In this document: positions 14,079 to 23,764 of the stretch, in pieces
Numbering within the stretch: the first letter of the stretch is position 1
Layout of the letters: every line of letters starts with the position of its first letter
NCBI GenBank assembly: GCA_937928015.1
Contig: CALFXA010000262.1
Location: 1 to 31,501, forward strand
DNA: 31,501 nucleotides
Direction of reading: 5' to 3'
Source of the DNA: an uncultured Anaerolineales bacterium
Lineage (GTDB): Bacteria; Chloroflexota; Anaerolineae; Anaerolineales; Villigracilaceae
The notes under the pieces: model-generated
The model's input: the letters and a program-made list of their open reading frames with translations, nothing else
Database searches by the model: none
Told to the model about the DNA's origin: nothing
Translations under genes and position numbers: made by a program

Positions 14079-15257
14079 CTAACCGTGCCTGCTCATGAAC
14101 CTTTCCATGCGGTGCAGGGCTTCTTCGATCTTGCTATATTCGGTGGCGTAGCAGGCTCTCACGAACCCGTCTCCGCCGGGACCGAAGGCATTGCCCGGGA
14201 CGACGGCCACGCCTTCCTCTTTTAGCAGGGCTTCGGCGAAGGTCTCGTCGTCCATGCCCGAGGCACGGATGTTCGGGAAGGTGTAGAAGGCGCCGCGCGG
14301 CTCGAAGGTGGTCAGGCCCAGGCGGTTGAGTCCCGCTACGAGCAGTTTGCGGCGGCGGTTGTACTCGGTCACCATCTCCTCCACGTAGGAGTTGCCGTTC
14401 TTCAAGGCTTCGAGCGCGGCGTCCTGCGCAGTGGTCGGCGCGGACATGATGGTGTACTGGTGCACGCGCACCAGCCCCTGGATGATGTCGGCGGGGCCGC
14501 AGGCATAGCCGATGCGCCAGCCGGTCATGGCGTAATCCTTCGAGAAGCCGCCCAACAGCACGGTGCGGCGTTTGAGGCTTTCGCCCAGCGCGGGGAAGCA
14601 GACGTGGTCGAAGTCGTAGACCAGGCGGTCGTAGATCTCGTCCGAGACCACCAGCAGGTCGCGCTCTTCGGCGATCTTGGCGATTTCGAGCATCACCTCG
14701 CGCGTGGCGACGGCCCCGGTCGGGTTGGAGGGATAACCGATAAAAATGCATTTGGTGTGCTGCGTGATGGCCTTGCGGATGTCATCCGGGTCGACCATGA
14801 ACTGGTTCTCCAGACGCGCGGGCACTTCCACCGGCACGCCGCCCGAGAGGATGACCTCCGCCTGGTACGAGACGAAGCACGGGGTCGGGATGATGACCTC
14901 GTCGCCGGGGTCGAGGATGGCGGTGAAGGTCAGGTAAAGCGCCTCCGAAACGCCGACCGTGGCGACCACTTCGGTGGCGGGGTCATACGTCACGCCGTAC
15001 AGCTTTTGCAGGTTGTCGGCGATGGCCTGGCGCAATTCCATCTTGCCCCAGTTCGAGGTGTAGTGCGTCTCGCCGTTCTGCAGCGAGCGGATGCCCGCAT
15101 CGAGGATCGGCTTGGGCGTGGTGAAATCGGGTTCGCCGATGCCCAGCGAGATGACGTCCTTCATCGTCGCGGCAATGTCGAAGAACTTGCGGATGCCGCT
15201 GGGCTTGAGCCCGGCCACCCGTTTCGAGAGTCGTTGCACGTTGGTCACTTCCTGCAT
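14079..15257 (-). CDS. PLP-dependent class I/II aminotransferase (aspartate aminotransferase-like)
   Basis: The 392-residue enzyme is a fold-type I aminotransferase. The PLP lysine is Lys240 in GGFSKDYAMTGWRIGY; YPSNPTG (175-181, Asn178), DEIYD (206-210, Asp206 and Tyr209) and the carboxylate-binding Arg248 are all in place. SLGIGEPDFTTP (37-48) is the N-terminal motif of the AspAT I-gamma/MalY-like group. It probably transfers amino groups between an amino acid and 2-oxoglutarate; the donor (Asp, aromatic or Ala) cannot be fixed by eye. The ATG at 15257 has GGAGG 4 nt upstream; the longer frame to 15308 overlaps the upstream gene. It follows the 72-residue gene by 10 nt and shares a transcript with it. 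Confidence 0.93.
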   Translation of the reverse strand: MQEVTNVQRLSKRVAGLKPSGIRKFFDIAATMKDVISLGIGEPDFTTPKPILDAGIRSLQNGETHYTSNWGKMELRQAIADNLQKLYGVTYDPATEVVATVGVSEALYLTFTAILDPGDEVIIPTPCFVSYQAEVILSGGVPVEVPARLENQFMVDPDDIRKAITQHTKCIFIGYPSNPTGAVATREVMLEIAKIAEERDLLVVSDEIYDRLVYDFDHVCFPALGESLKRRTVLLGGFSKDYAMTGWRIGYACGPADIIQGLVRVHQYTIMSAPTTAQDAALEALKNGNSYVEEMVTEYNRRRKLLVAGLNRLGLTTFEPRGAFYTFPNIRASGMDDETFAEALLKEEGVAVVPGNAFGPGGDGFVRACYATEYSKIEEALHRMERFMSRHG

Positions 15258-15267
15258 GGAACCTCCA

Positions 15268-15486
15268 TTATGATCCTTGGATGGGTTGGATTTGCCATTC
15301 GTCGGCAATCTCCCGGTAGGTCAGTTCGAACGCCTGTCCGTCGGCGGTCTTGACGCGGAAGCCCTTTTCGCCCGGGCCGCGCCAGCGCGCCAGGATCTCG
15401 GCGATTTCGTAGCGCCGCCCTTCCCAGATCAGAGAAAGCGGGCGTTCAGCGTATTCACTGTCCGAGCGGCATTCCACGATGTCCAT
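15268..15486 (-). CDS. Small conserved-looking protein of unknown function
   Basis: The 72-residue protein starts MDIVECRSDSEYAERP and has a single compact domain with the pattern PLSLIWEGRRYEIAEILARW followed by a short acidic and aromatic end (EIADEWQIQPI). The W-x-G-R-x-Y / L-A-R-W arrangement is reminiscent of DUF6504-type small proteins, but that is only a resemblance. There is no signal peptide. The Shine-Dalgarno is weak. It precedes the aminotransferase by 10 nt, so it could be a co-expressed accessory protein. It begins 19 nt after the terminator of the nucleotidyltransferase gene. Confidence 0.75.
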   Translation of the reverse strand: MDIVECRSDSEYAERPLSLIWEGRRYEIAEILARWRGPGEKGFRVKTADGQAFELTYREIADEWQIQPIQGS

Positions 15487-15504
15487 ACTGTATCAAGTTC
15501 GATG

Positions 15505-15533
15505 AAAAAAAGGTAGGGAAAAATATCCCTACC
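15505..15533 (-). terminator. Rho-independent terminator of the nucleotidyltransferase gene
   Basis: GGTAGGGA (15512-15519) pairs with TCCCTACC (15526-15533) around a 6-nt A/T loop. On the minus strand seven T residues (15511-15505) follow. The stem includes the TAG stop codon of the gene it terminates (15531-15529), so stop and terminator overlap. Confidence 0.9.
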
Positions 15534-16563
15534 CTGAGATGACACTGCTGTTATCGCCGATGTTCAGCCGCGCGGCCTCGGCGGGGTTGGGCTGACCCTC
15601 CACCACGCAATTGCGGCCGATCAGCGAATGGGTCAGGGCGGTGCGTTCGAGGCGAGTATCGGGTTCGATGATGCTGTCGCTGATGACGGCCTGACGCACG
15701 ATGCAGTTCGCGCCGATGGAGACGTGCGGCCCGATGACGGCCTCGCTCACCTCCGCGCTCGGGTGGATGAAGACCGGCGGAATTATCTTGACCGTGGGCC
15801 GGGTCCCAATTTCGGAGTCGTTGCCCGCTCCCCGCTCCAGCAGGATGCGGTTCGTGTCCAGCGTAGCGTCGATGGTGCCGGTGTCCAGCCAGGACGAGAT
15901 GCGCTCCGTGCGGACCTTCGCGCCCGAGCCGATCATCAGCGTGATGGTGTCGGTCAGGAAGTATTCGCCCTTGAAGGTCAATCCGCGCTGCATCTGGTCC
16001 TCGATGGCGGCCAGCAGGTTCTCGGATTTCTGGAAGTAATAACACCCAACCACCACAAGGTTGTTGTCCATCGACTGCGGCTTCTCGATGAAGCGCGTCA
16101 CCCAGCCGTCAGCGCCGACATCCGCCACCCCGAACCGTCGCGGATCGGGCACGGGCATCACCCAGGCCACGCCGTTGGCGGTCTCCCGGGCGAGGAAGGA
16201 GAAGTCCGTTTCCATGAGCGTGTCGGAAAAGCACACGATCATGGGTCCGTGCATGTGTTCGCGCGCCAGCCACAAGGCATGGCTCTGTCCCTTCATCTCG
16301 TGCTGCACCACGAAGTGCGCCTTCATGTCAGGGTAGTTTTCCTTGATGAAGGCCGGGACCTGCATCTCGCCGAGGAACGGCCCAAGAATGAAGATGTATT
16401 CCACGTTCTGAGGATCGGGCACGGTCTTGAACATGTCCAGCACGTGTTCGAGTGAAGTTTTTCCAGCCACGCTGACCAGCGGTTTGGGCTTGCTCCATGT
16501 ATGCGGACGCATGCGCGTGCCCCAACCAGCCATCGGGATGAAGATCTTGAGGGTTTCGGTCAA
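15529..16563 (-). CDS. Sugar-1-phosphate nucleotidyltransferase with left-handed beta-helix
   Basis: The 344-residue enzyme belongs to the RmlA/GlmU-like nucleotidyltransferases that make NDP-sugars. The N-terminal Rossmann domain has FIPMAGWGTRMRP (8-20) and WSKPKPL (23-29), the nucleotide and pyrophosphate site, and FSDTLMETDFSF carries the metal-binding aspartate. From about residue 255 to the end there are hexapeptide-type repeats (IHPSAEVSEAVIGPHVSIGANC), forming a beta-helix. The product sugar (glucose, mannose or GlcNAc) is not decidable. The start is a TTG at 16563, backed by GGAG with a 6-nt gap; the next in-frame ATG (residue 11) would remove part of the nucleotide loop strand. A weak -10 (TACAAT, 16600-16595) lies upstream. 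The stop overlaps the terminator stem. Confidence 0.92.
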   Translation of the reverse strand: MTETLKIFIPMAGWGTRMRPHTWSKPKPLVSVAGKTSLEHVLDMFKTVPDPQNVEYIFILGPFLGEMQVPAFIKENYPDMKAHFVVQHEMKGQSHALWLAREHMHGPMIVCFSDTLMETDFSFLARETANGVAWVMPVPDPRRFGVADVGADGWVTRFIEKPQSMDNNLVVVGCYYFQKSENLLAAIEDQMQRGLTFKGEYFLTDTITLMIGSGAKVRTERISSWLDTGTIDATLDTNRILLERGAGNDSEIGTRPTVKIIPPVFIHPSAEVSEAVIGPHVSIGANCIVRQAVISDSIIEPDTRLERTALTHSLIGRNCVVEGQPNPAEAARLNIGDNSSVISG

Positions 16564-16685
16564 AGGGATTCTCCGTAGACGAGGATACGCGCCAATTGTA
16601 CCAACTTAAAGACAATGGACAGCGGCCCTGGACTGTACACGTGCTTACAATCCTTGACCACCGTCCACGGTCTGTTGTCGGTCTG

Positions 16686-17669
<984 letters not shown>

Positions 17670-17680
17670 GGTCGCTCCTT

Positions 17681-18244
17681 TCAGCGATAAACAATAAGAC
17701 CCAGAATTGCGCCCGCCAGCACCAGCCAGACCGGGTTGATCTCGGTCAGGGTCAACAGGGCGAAGGCGGCCAGGGCGATCAGCACCTTGTCTGCGTTGGA
17801 GGCCAGTCCCTGCATCCAGCCGACCTTGCTGACGTTGAAGACTGAGAAGGCCATGATATACGCCGTCCACAAAAGCAGGCCGACCACCACGGGACGCACC
17901 GCCTTGAGCATGGCTTGGACCTTCGGGCTGTCCTTGATCCCGAAGAAGAATACGATCATGACCAGCATCAACAGCGTGGTCGGCAGGACGGTGCCGGTCA
18001 CCGCAGAGAGGGCCCCAGGCAGGCCCGCCATTTTATAGCCGATATACGCGGAGACCTGCGGCGCGATCGGTCCGGGCAACGCGTTGCCGATGGCAAGTGA
18101 ATCCGCAAACTCTTCAGGCGTGACCCAGCCCGCCGTCACGACCTCACGCTGCATCAGCCCCATCGAGGCGGGACCCCCGCCCCAGGAGAACAGTGCCACG
18201 CGGCTGAAGATGATGAAGATGTCCCAGAGCAGTTTCCAGTTCAT
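17681..18244 (-). CDS. chrA: Chromate transporter family protein, single-domain ChrA
   Basis: The 187-residue membrane protein is one ChrA domain (short-chain type), half the size of the two-domain transporters. The family motif runs FSWGGGPASMGLMQREVV (19-36), then WVTPEEFADSLAIGNALPGP (40-59) and IGYKMAGLPGA (68-78). About five to six hydrophobic helices follow. Short-chain ChrA proteins often work as pairs of homologous genes; only one copy is here, so it may form homodimers or have a partner elsewhere. The transported anion need not be chromate. The ATG at 18244 has GAGG 4 nt upstream. It follows the NUDIX gene by 13 nt. Confidence 0.88.
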   Translation of the reverse strand: MNWKLLWDIFIIFSRVALFSWGGGPASMGLMQREVVTAGWVTPEEFADSLAIGNALPGPIAPQVSAYIGYKMAGLPGALSAVTGTVLPTTLLMLVMIVFFFGIKDSPKVQAMLKAVRPVVVGLLLWTAYIMAFSVFNVSKVGWMQGLASNADKVLIALAAFALLTLTEINPVWLVLAGAILGLIVYR

Positions 18245-18257
18245 GTCACCTCATTGT

Positions 18258-18710
18258 TTACCAGCGCCCGAACGCGGGACTCGTCATCCCTGACGTATAT
18301 TCTTCGATGCGGCGGCGATGACCGGGCTGCAAGTCCGCAGGCAGGGACGTTAAAGGAAAGAATCGCACCTCGGCAATCTCGCTGTCGTGGGTGCGATCCG
18401 CTCGAAAATCAGTACACAGGAAGACCACGTTGTGGTCGCTGCGATTCATCTCGAAGTTGGAATAGACGCCCAGCAGGCGGACCTCTCCCAACTCCGCGCC
18501 GACTTCTTCGCGGGCCTCGCGGCGGGCGGCCTCCTCGGTCGTCTCGTCGCGTTTGATTCCGCCGCCGGGCATGTACCAGCCTTCGAGATAGGTGTGACGC
18601 ACCAGCAGCACCTGTCCATTCTGGATCAGCATCACCCGCACCCCGGTCCCCACCGGGCGGACGAAGAAGGTGTAGATGCGATACAGCAGGAACAGGAAGC
18701 GGATGTACAT
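18258..18710 (-). CDS. NUDIX hydrolase
   Basis: The 150-residue protein has a complete Nudix box at residues 50-72: Gly50, Glu56, Arg64-Glu65, Glu68-Glu69 and Gly71, matching G-x5-E-x7-R-E-U-x-E-E-x-G-U. These enzymes hydrolyse nucleoside diphosphates linked to another group. The first 20 residues are hydrophobic and aromatic (MYIRFLFLLYRIYTFF), which could be a membrane-associating helix, unusual for NUDIX enzymes. The start codon overlaps the helicase stop by one base (TGATG), so the two are translationally coupled. The context with a DNA-repair helicase makes a nucleotide-pool-cleaning role possible, but the substrate is not shown by sequence. Confidence 0.92.
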   Translation of the reverse strand: MYIRFLFLLYRIYTFFVRPVGTGVRVMLIQNGQVLLVRHTYLEGWYMPGGGIKRDETTEEAARREAREEVGAELGEVRLLGVYSNFEMNRSDHNVVFLCTDFRADRTHDSEIAEVRFFPLTSLPADLQPGHRRRIEEYTSGMTSPAFGRW

Positions 18711-20881
18711 CAGAGGATCTTCAGGTTGGCGAGCGAGACGGCCAGCCGTTTAATGCCGACCGACTCGAAGACCACGTCCACGATCTCGTCGCCATCCTGG
18801 ATGCGGCTGTTGAGGATGATGCCCTCGTCCCAGATCGGGTGCTTGATGCGCATCCCGGCGCGGAACTTCGTCTCGGTAACGGGAGCAGGCTTCGGGGCGG
18901 ACGGCCGCTCCCATTTCGTCTCGGGCATGGACCCGCGCAGGCTGCGTCCCGTGCGCGTCTTGCCGGCGATCAAGTCGGCGGGGATGTCATCCAGGAAGCG
19001 CGAGGGGTAGGTCTCTTCGGCCATGCCACGCCCGCCGCGTTGGATGGCGCGCAAGATGTAGAGGCGGTCCTTGGCGCGCGTGATGCCCACATAGAAGAGG
19101 CGGCGTTCCTCCTCCATTGCTTCGGGTTCGTCAAAGGAGCGGCTGTGCGGCAGGATGCCATCGTCCAGGCCGACGAGGAAGACCGCGCCGAACTCGAGTC
19201 CCTTGGCGGCGTGCAGCGTGAGCAGTGTGGGCGCGTTGGCGTCGCTGATGGTGTCCTGGTCGGCGACGAGCGCCACGTTTTCGAGGAACTCTTCGAGCGT
19301 GCGCGTGGAAGATTCCAACGCCAGGCGGCGCAATTCGAGCACGTTCTCCCAGCGTTCCTGGCTTTCCTCGCTGCCGTCGTCCTCGATGTAGTTCTTGTAA
19401 TTGATGTCGGCGGCGATGCGGTCGAACAACTCGCCCACAGTCAGCGCGGGCGCGGAAGCGCACCAGTTGGATAGCATCGAGCCAAAGTCCGCCAGCGGCA
19501 GGGCTGCACGGCCCGTGAAGGAGGCCCAGAACGGGGAATTCGATCCGCGTGCCAGATCCATCAACACGGCACCTGCGCTGGTGTCCGCCTGGCGGGCGAC
19601 GAGGTGCAGTGTGGTGAGCGTCTTCTCGCCGATGCCGCGCGGCGGGACGTTGATGACGCGGTCGAGGCTGGCTTCGTCGCGCGGGTTGTGGACCAGGCGC
19701 AGAAAGGCGATCATATCCTTGACTTCGCGGCGGCCATAGAATCGTTGGGCGCCGACCAGCCGATAAGGAAGCTGCGCTTGCAGGAAGGCCTCTTCCAACA
19801 GACGCGACATGGCATTGGTGCGATACATCACCGCGCACTCGCCCGGCTCGAACTGTCCGCTGGCGACCAATTGTGCGATGGAGTCCACCACGAAGGATGC
19901 CTCGGCGTAATCGTCGGGCGCTTCGTAGAAGAAGACCTTCTCGCCCGCGCCGCGGTCGCTGAACAGACGCTTCCTGCGGCGGTTCTGGGCGCGGTCGATT
20001 ACGCCGGTGGCGGCGTCGAGGATGTTCTGCCGCGAGCGATAATTCTGTTCGAGCATGATGACTTGCGCGTCGGGGAAGTCCTCTTCGAAACGGCGCACGT
20101 TGCGATAGTCCGCGCCGCGCCAGCGATACACCGACTGGTCGGGGTCGCCCACGCAGAAGATGTTGCGATGAGCCGAAGACAAATGCTTGACCAACGCATA
20201 CTGCGCCAGGTTGGTATCCTGGAACTCGTCCACCAGAACGTGGATGAAGCGGCGCGCGTATTTCTCGCGTACGCTGGGATTGTCTTCCAGCAGCTTGGCC
20301 GTGTATACCAACAGGTCGTCGAAGTCCACGGCGTTGCTGGATACCAGCCGCTTCTGATACTCGACGTACACGCGTTTGACCACCTCGTCGCGATAAGTGT
20401 TGAGCGGATAATCCCCCGGGCCGATCAGGTCGTTCTTGGCCTTGGAGATTGCAGCGTGGATAGCCGCGGCGCGGTACAACTTATCGTTGAGGTTGAATTC
20501 CTTGATGACGCCCTTGACGACGCGCTCCTGGTCGTCGGCATCGAAGATGACGAAATTGTTCGCCACGGGCAGCAGGTCCGCTTCACGGCGCAGCAGGCGG
20601 GCGCAGATCGAGTGGAAGGTGCCCAGCATCATGCCTTCGGTGGCCTGCTCGCCGAGCGTGGCTTCCACACGCGTCTGCATTTCGCGCGCCGCCTTGTTGG
20701 TGAACGTCACAGCCAGGATTTGCCACGGGCGGACGCCTTCGGCTGCGATCAGGTAGGCCACGCGTTGGGTCAGTACGCGCGTCTTCCCGGAGCCCGGGCC
20801 TGCCACCACTAAAACGGGTCCGCTCCCGGCCGAGACGGCCTGTCGTTGTTGAGGGTTGAGTTTGTCGAGGAAATCAATCAT
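18710..20881 (-). CDS. pcrA: UvrD/PcrA-type superfamily 1 DNA helicase
   Basis: The 723-residue protein has all SF1A helicase motifs: Q-motif LNPQQRQAV (8-16), Walker A GPGSGKT (28-34), Walker B VDEFQD (217-222), motif III GDPDQSVYRWRGAD (245-258), motif IV EQNYRS (278-283), motif V LTLHAAKGLEF and motif VI FYVGITRAK. It unwinds DNA 3' to 5' in repair and replication restart. The C-terminal 50 residues (FRAGMRIKHPIWDEGII then a strand-rich end) are the Tudor-like tail that binds RNA polymerase in PcrA. The start at 20881 lacks a visible Shine-Dalgarno. It opens the operon with NUDIX, chrA and an aldo/keto reductase, and begins 18 nt after the mscL terminator, leaving almost no room for a separate promoter. 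Confidence 0.95.
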   Translation of the reverse strand: MIDFLDKLNPQQRQAVSAGSGPVLVVAGPGSGKTRVLTQRVAYLIAAEGVRPWQILAVTFTNKAAREMQTRVEATLGEQATEGMMLGTFHSICARLLRREADLLPVANNFVIFDADDQERVVKGVIKEFNLNDKLYRAAAIHAAISKAKNDLIGPGDYPLNTYRDEVVKRVYVEYQKRLVSSNAVDFDDLLVYTAKLLEDNPSVREKYARRFIHVLVDEFQDTNLAQYALVKHLSSAHRNIFCVGDPDQSVYRWRGADYRNVRRFEEDFPDAQVIMLEQNYRSRQNILDAATGVIDRAQNRRRKRLFSDRGAGEKVFFYEAPDDYAEASFVVDSIAQLVASGQFEPGECAVMYRTNAMSRLLEEAFLQAQLPYRLVGAQRFYGRREVKDMIAFLRLVHNPRDEASLDRVINVPPRGIGEKTLTTLHLVARQADTSAGAVLMDLARGSNSPFWASFTGRAALPLADFGSMLSNWCASAPALTVGELFDRIAADINYKNYIEDDGSEESQERWENVLELRRLALESSTRTLEEFLENVALVADQDTISDANAPTLLTLHAAKGLEFGAVFLVGLDDGILPHSRSFDEPEAMEEERRLFYVGITRAKDRLYILRAIQRGGRGMAEETYPSRFLDDIPADLIAGKTRTGRSLRGSMPETKWERPSAPKPAPVTETKFRAGMRIKHPIWDEGIILNSRIQDGDEIVDVVFESVGIKRLAVSLANLKIL

Positions 20882-20898
20882 GAGTTTGGGGTGAAAAC

Positions 20899-20941
20899 AA
20901 GAAGAGAGTAGTCGGCCTATTGTACCGACTACTCTCTTCTT
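20899..20941 (-). terminator. 17-bp perfect hairpin, terminator of mscL
   Basis: Bases 20899-20915 pair perfectly with 20925-20941 around a 9-nt loop. On the minus strand TTGTTTTC follows. It lies 16 nt past the mscL stop and 18 nt before the helicase ATG. The loop and adjoining stem base contain TACAAT on the minus strand, a possible -10 for the helicase operon. Confidence 0.85.
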
Positions 20942-20957
20942 TGTGTGAGTTTTGTTC

Positions 20958-21353
20958 TTAGAGTTCGGAAGTACAGTTCGGGCAGCGCGTGGCTTTGATG
21001 TGGATGGTGGAGTAGCAGTGCGGACATTCCTTGGTGGTTGGGGCCGCAGGAGCCGCCGCGGGAGCCGGTTTCTTCATCGAGTTGGCCGACTTGACGATCA
21101 GGAAGATGACGAAGGCCACGATCAGGAAATCCACGATGGCTTGAATGAACAGGCCGTAGTTGACGGAGGCCCCGCCGACCGTCCAGGCCAGGGTCGAGAA
21201 GTTCACGCCTTGCAGCAGGACGCCGATCAGCGGCATGAGGATGTCGTTGACGAGAGACGCAACGATCTTTCCGAACGCCCCGCCGATGATTACCGCCACG
21301 GCCAGGTCGAGCACGTTCCCGCGCATGACAAAATCCTTGAATTCCTTGAGCAT
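20958..21353 (-). CDS. mscL: Large-conductance mechanosensitive channel with C-terminal zinc ribbon
   Basis: The 131-residue inner-membrane protein opens under turgor stress. [20 protein letters not shown] (1-20) is the diagnostic N-terminal helix and first membrane span, and the second span is about 68-88 ([19 protein letters not shown]). The usual cytoplasmic helix bundle is replaced by an Ala/Pro linker and a zinc ribbon with CPHC (Cys110, Cys113) and CPNC (Cys124, Cys127). This variant occurs in several bacterial groups. The ATG at 21353 has AAGGAG 7 nt upstream and a near-consensus promoter at 21389-21417. It is monocistronic, closed by a strong hairpin. The zinc ribbon may bind nucleic acid or protein; that is inference. 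Confidence 0.95.
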   Translation of the reverse strand: MLKEFKDFVMRGNVLDLAVAVIIGGAFGKIVASLVNDILMPLIGVLLQGVNFSTLAWTVGGASVNYGLFIQAIVDFLIVAFVIFLIVKSANSMKKPAPAAAPAAPTTKECPHCYSTIHIKATRCPNCTSEL

Positions 21354-21388
21354 CGCAACACTCCTTCGAAAAAATATGAACTGAATGT

Positions 21389-21417
21389 ATTCTACTGACT
21401 GGAAATGCGCTTGTCAA
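21389..21417 (-). promoter_or_regulatory. Near-consensus sigma-70 promoter for mscL
   Basis: On the minus strand TTGACA (21417-21412) is a perfect -35, and TAGAAT (21394-21389) lies 17 nt further on. Transcription would start about 30 nt before the mscL ATG. Confidence 0.85.
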
Positions 21418-21572
21418 TCGAAAAGTTGCCCGCCTCGATCTCATACCCGCCCTTCCTTCGATGGGGGCGTCCGTGCTGGATTCACTAGTACTCTGGTGCT
21501 ACTCAAAACCCTACTCCAGAACTGTTTTTTACCCGACGTTCTCCCTACGACATGCCTACGCTTGTACTGGCG

Positions 21573-21600
21573 TTGACGCTCGGGTAGAATTAGGTATAAT
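21573..21600 (+). promoter_or_regulatory. Sigma-70 promoter of the peptide ABC-transporter operon
   Basis: TTGACG (21573-21578) and a perfect TATAAT (21595-21600) are 16 nt apart. The transcript would begin near 21607, giving a leader of about 65 nt before the first ATPase gene. Confidence 0.85.
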
Positions 21601-21671
21601 TCGCCTGCTTTGTAAGGTGACGGTACGCAGGTATCGCATCTAAAAATTTATTCCAGCAAAGGAATACGCGG

Positions 21672-22660
<989 letters not shown>

Positions 22661-22664
<4 letters not shown>

Positions 22665-23647
22665 GTAACAACAACGCAGACGTCCTTCTCAAAGTAGAAG
22701 ACCTCAAAATGCATTTCCCCATCTACCGCGGCGTATTCCAGCGCCAGGTCGGCGCGGTGCGGGCGGTGGACGGGATCAGTTTCGATGTACATCGCGGTGA
22801 GACCCTCGGTCTGGTGGGCGAATCCGGCTGCGGCAAATCCACTACCGGACGCACCATCCTTCAGCTGTATAAACCGACCGAGGGACAGATTCACTTCGAA
22901 GGCGCAGACCTGGTCACCCTGCATGGCGAGGAAATGCGCCGTATGCGCCGCAAAATGCAGATGATCTTCCAGGACCCGTATGCCAGCCTCAACCCGCGTA
23001 TGACCGTGGAACAGATCGTGGGCGAGCCGCTCATGGTCCACAACGTGGCCACTGGCAAGGAGATCGAAGAGCGTGTCAAGCATCTGCTCGAATTGGTGGG
23101 CCTGAACCCGGCTTTTTCCACCCGGTATCCGCATGAATTTTCCGGCGGCCAGCGTCAGCGCGTGGGTGTGGCCCGCGCCCTGGCCTTGCAGCCTTCCTTT
23201 ATTATCTGCGACGAACCCATCTCCGCCTTGGACGTGTCGATCCAGGCCCAGGTGGTAAACCTGCTCGAAGAATTGCAGGAACAGTTCAACCTGACCTATC
23301 TGTTTATCGCACACGACCTGTCGATGGTGCGTCATATCAGCAAGCGCGTGGCCGTGATGTATCTGGGTGTGATCGTGGAGTTGACCGATCGGGACGAGCT
23401 TTATAGCTCCCCGCTGCACCCCTACACTCAGGCGCTGCTCTCCGCCGTGCCGATCCCAGACCCGCTGCTGGATGCCCAGCGCAAGCGCACCATCCTTGAG
23501 GGTGATGTGCCTTCGCCGGCTAACCCGCCCTCGGGCTGCCGGTTCCGCACGCGCTGCCCGATTGCGCAGAGCCTTTGTGCCGAGTCGCGCCCTGAATTCC
23601 GTGAGGTGAAACCAGGCCATTTTGTGGCCTGTCACTTGGTCAAATAG
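22661..23647 (+). CDS. dppF: Dipeptide/oligopeptide ABC transporter ATPase, DppF/OppF-like
   Basis: The 328-residue second ATPase pairs with DppD. Walker A is GESGCGKST (53-61), the Q-loop is [13 protein letters not shown] (101-113), the signature is SGGQRQR (161-167), Walker B is IICDEP (181-186), and IAHDLS carries the H-loop. The segment after Walker A and the late [17 protein letters not shown] are typical OppF/DppF features, with cysteines in the C-terminal extension. GGGAGG lies 8 nt before the ATG, and the start overlaps the dppD stop (ATGA), so the ATPases are made in equal amounts. A 117-nt gap follows before the binding-protein gene. Confidence 0.93.
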
Positions 23648-23681
23648 TGTTTTTTGTTGGATGAACCATCGAAAGGAGGTG

Positions 23682-23753
23682 ATGGCTCTCGGAAGGAAAA
23701 AACTGACCGTGTTTGTACGTTCGTTGTATCCAAACCCACTTACTAGAACGTGA
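23682..23753 (+). CDS. Possible 23-residue leader ORF ahead of the binding-protein gene
   Basis: AAAGGAGGTGAT (23672-23683) matches 12 consecutive bases complementary to the 3' end of 16S rRNA, and an ATG begins inside it (23682). The 24-codon frame is basic (MALGRKKLT) and ends with TGA at 23751-23753, which abuts the GAGGAG ribosome-binding site of the next gene. The gap between GGAGG and ATG is only 2 nt, too short for efficient initiation, so the ORF may be untranslated. CCATC (23666-23670) and GATGG (23681-23685) can pair and would place the site in a loop. Confidence 0.3.
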   Translation: MALGRKKLTVFVRSLYPNPLTRT

Positions 23754-23764
23754 GGAGAAGAAAG

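Larger units (their letters stand above)
21354..21671. other. Divergent intergenic region between mscL and the peptide-transporter operon
   Basis: These 318 bases hold the mscL promoter (21389-21417, minus) and the transporter promoter (21573-21600, plus). Between them, 21418-21572, I see no convincing ORF or RNA gene. A direct repeat CTACTC (21499-21504 and 21511-21516) and a weak 5-bp hairpin (21492-21496 with 21516-21520) followed by a run of T at 21525-21530 are the only structures; they could be an operator or a remnant terminator. Confidence 0.6.

Noticed and set aside
16664..16685. Direct repeat GGTCTGTT after the aldo/keto reductase stop
   Set aside because: Two 8-bp copies with a 3-nt gap are too short to treat as an element, and no terminator structure forms there.
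21484..21530. Small RNA gene or terminator in the mscL-dpp intergenic region
   Set aside because: The hairpin has only 5 bp with a 19-nt loop, and no promoter points into it apart from the ones assigned; too weak to call.
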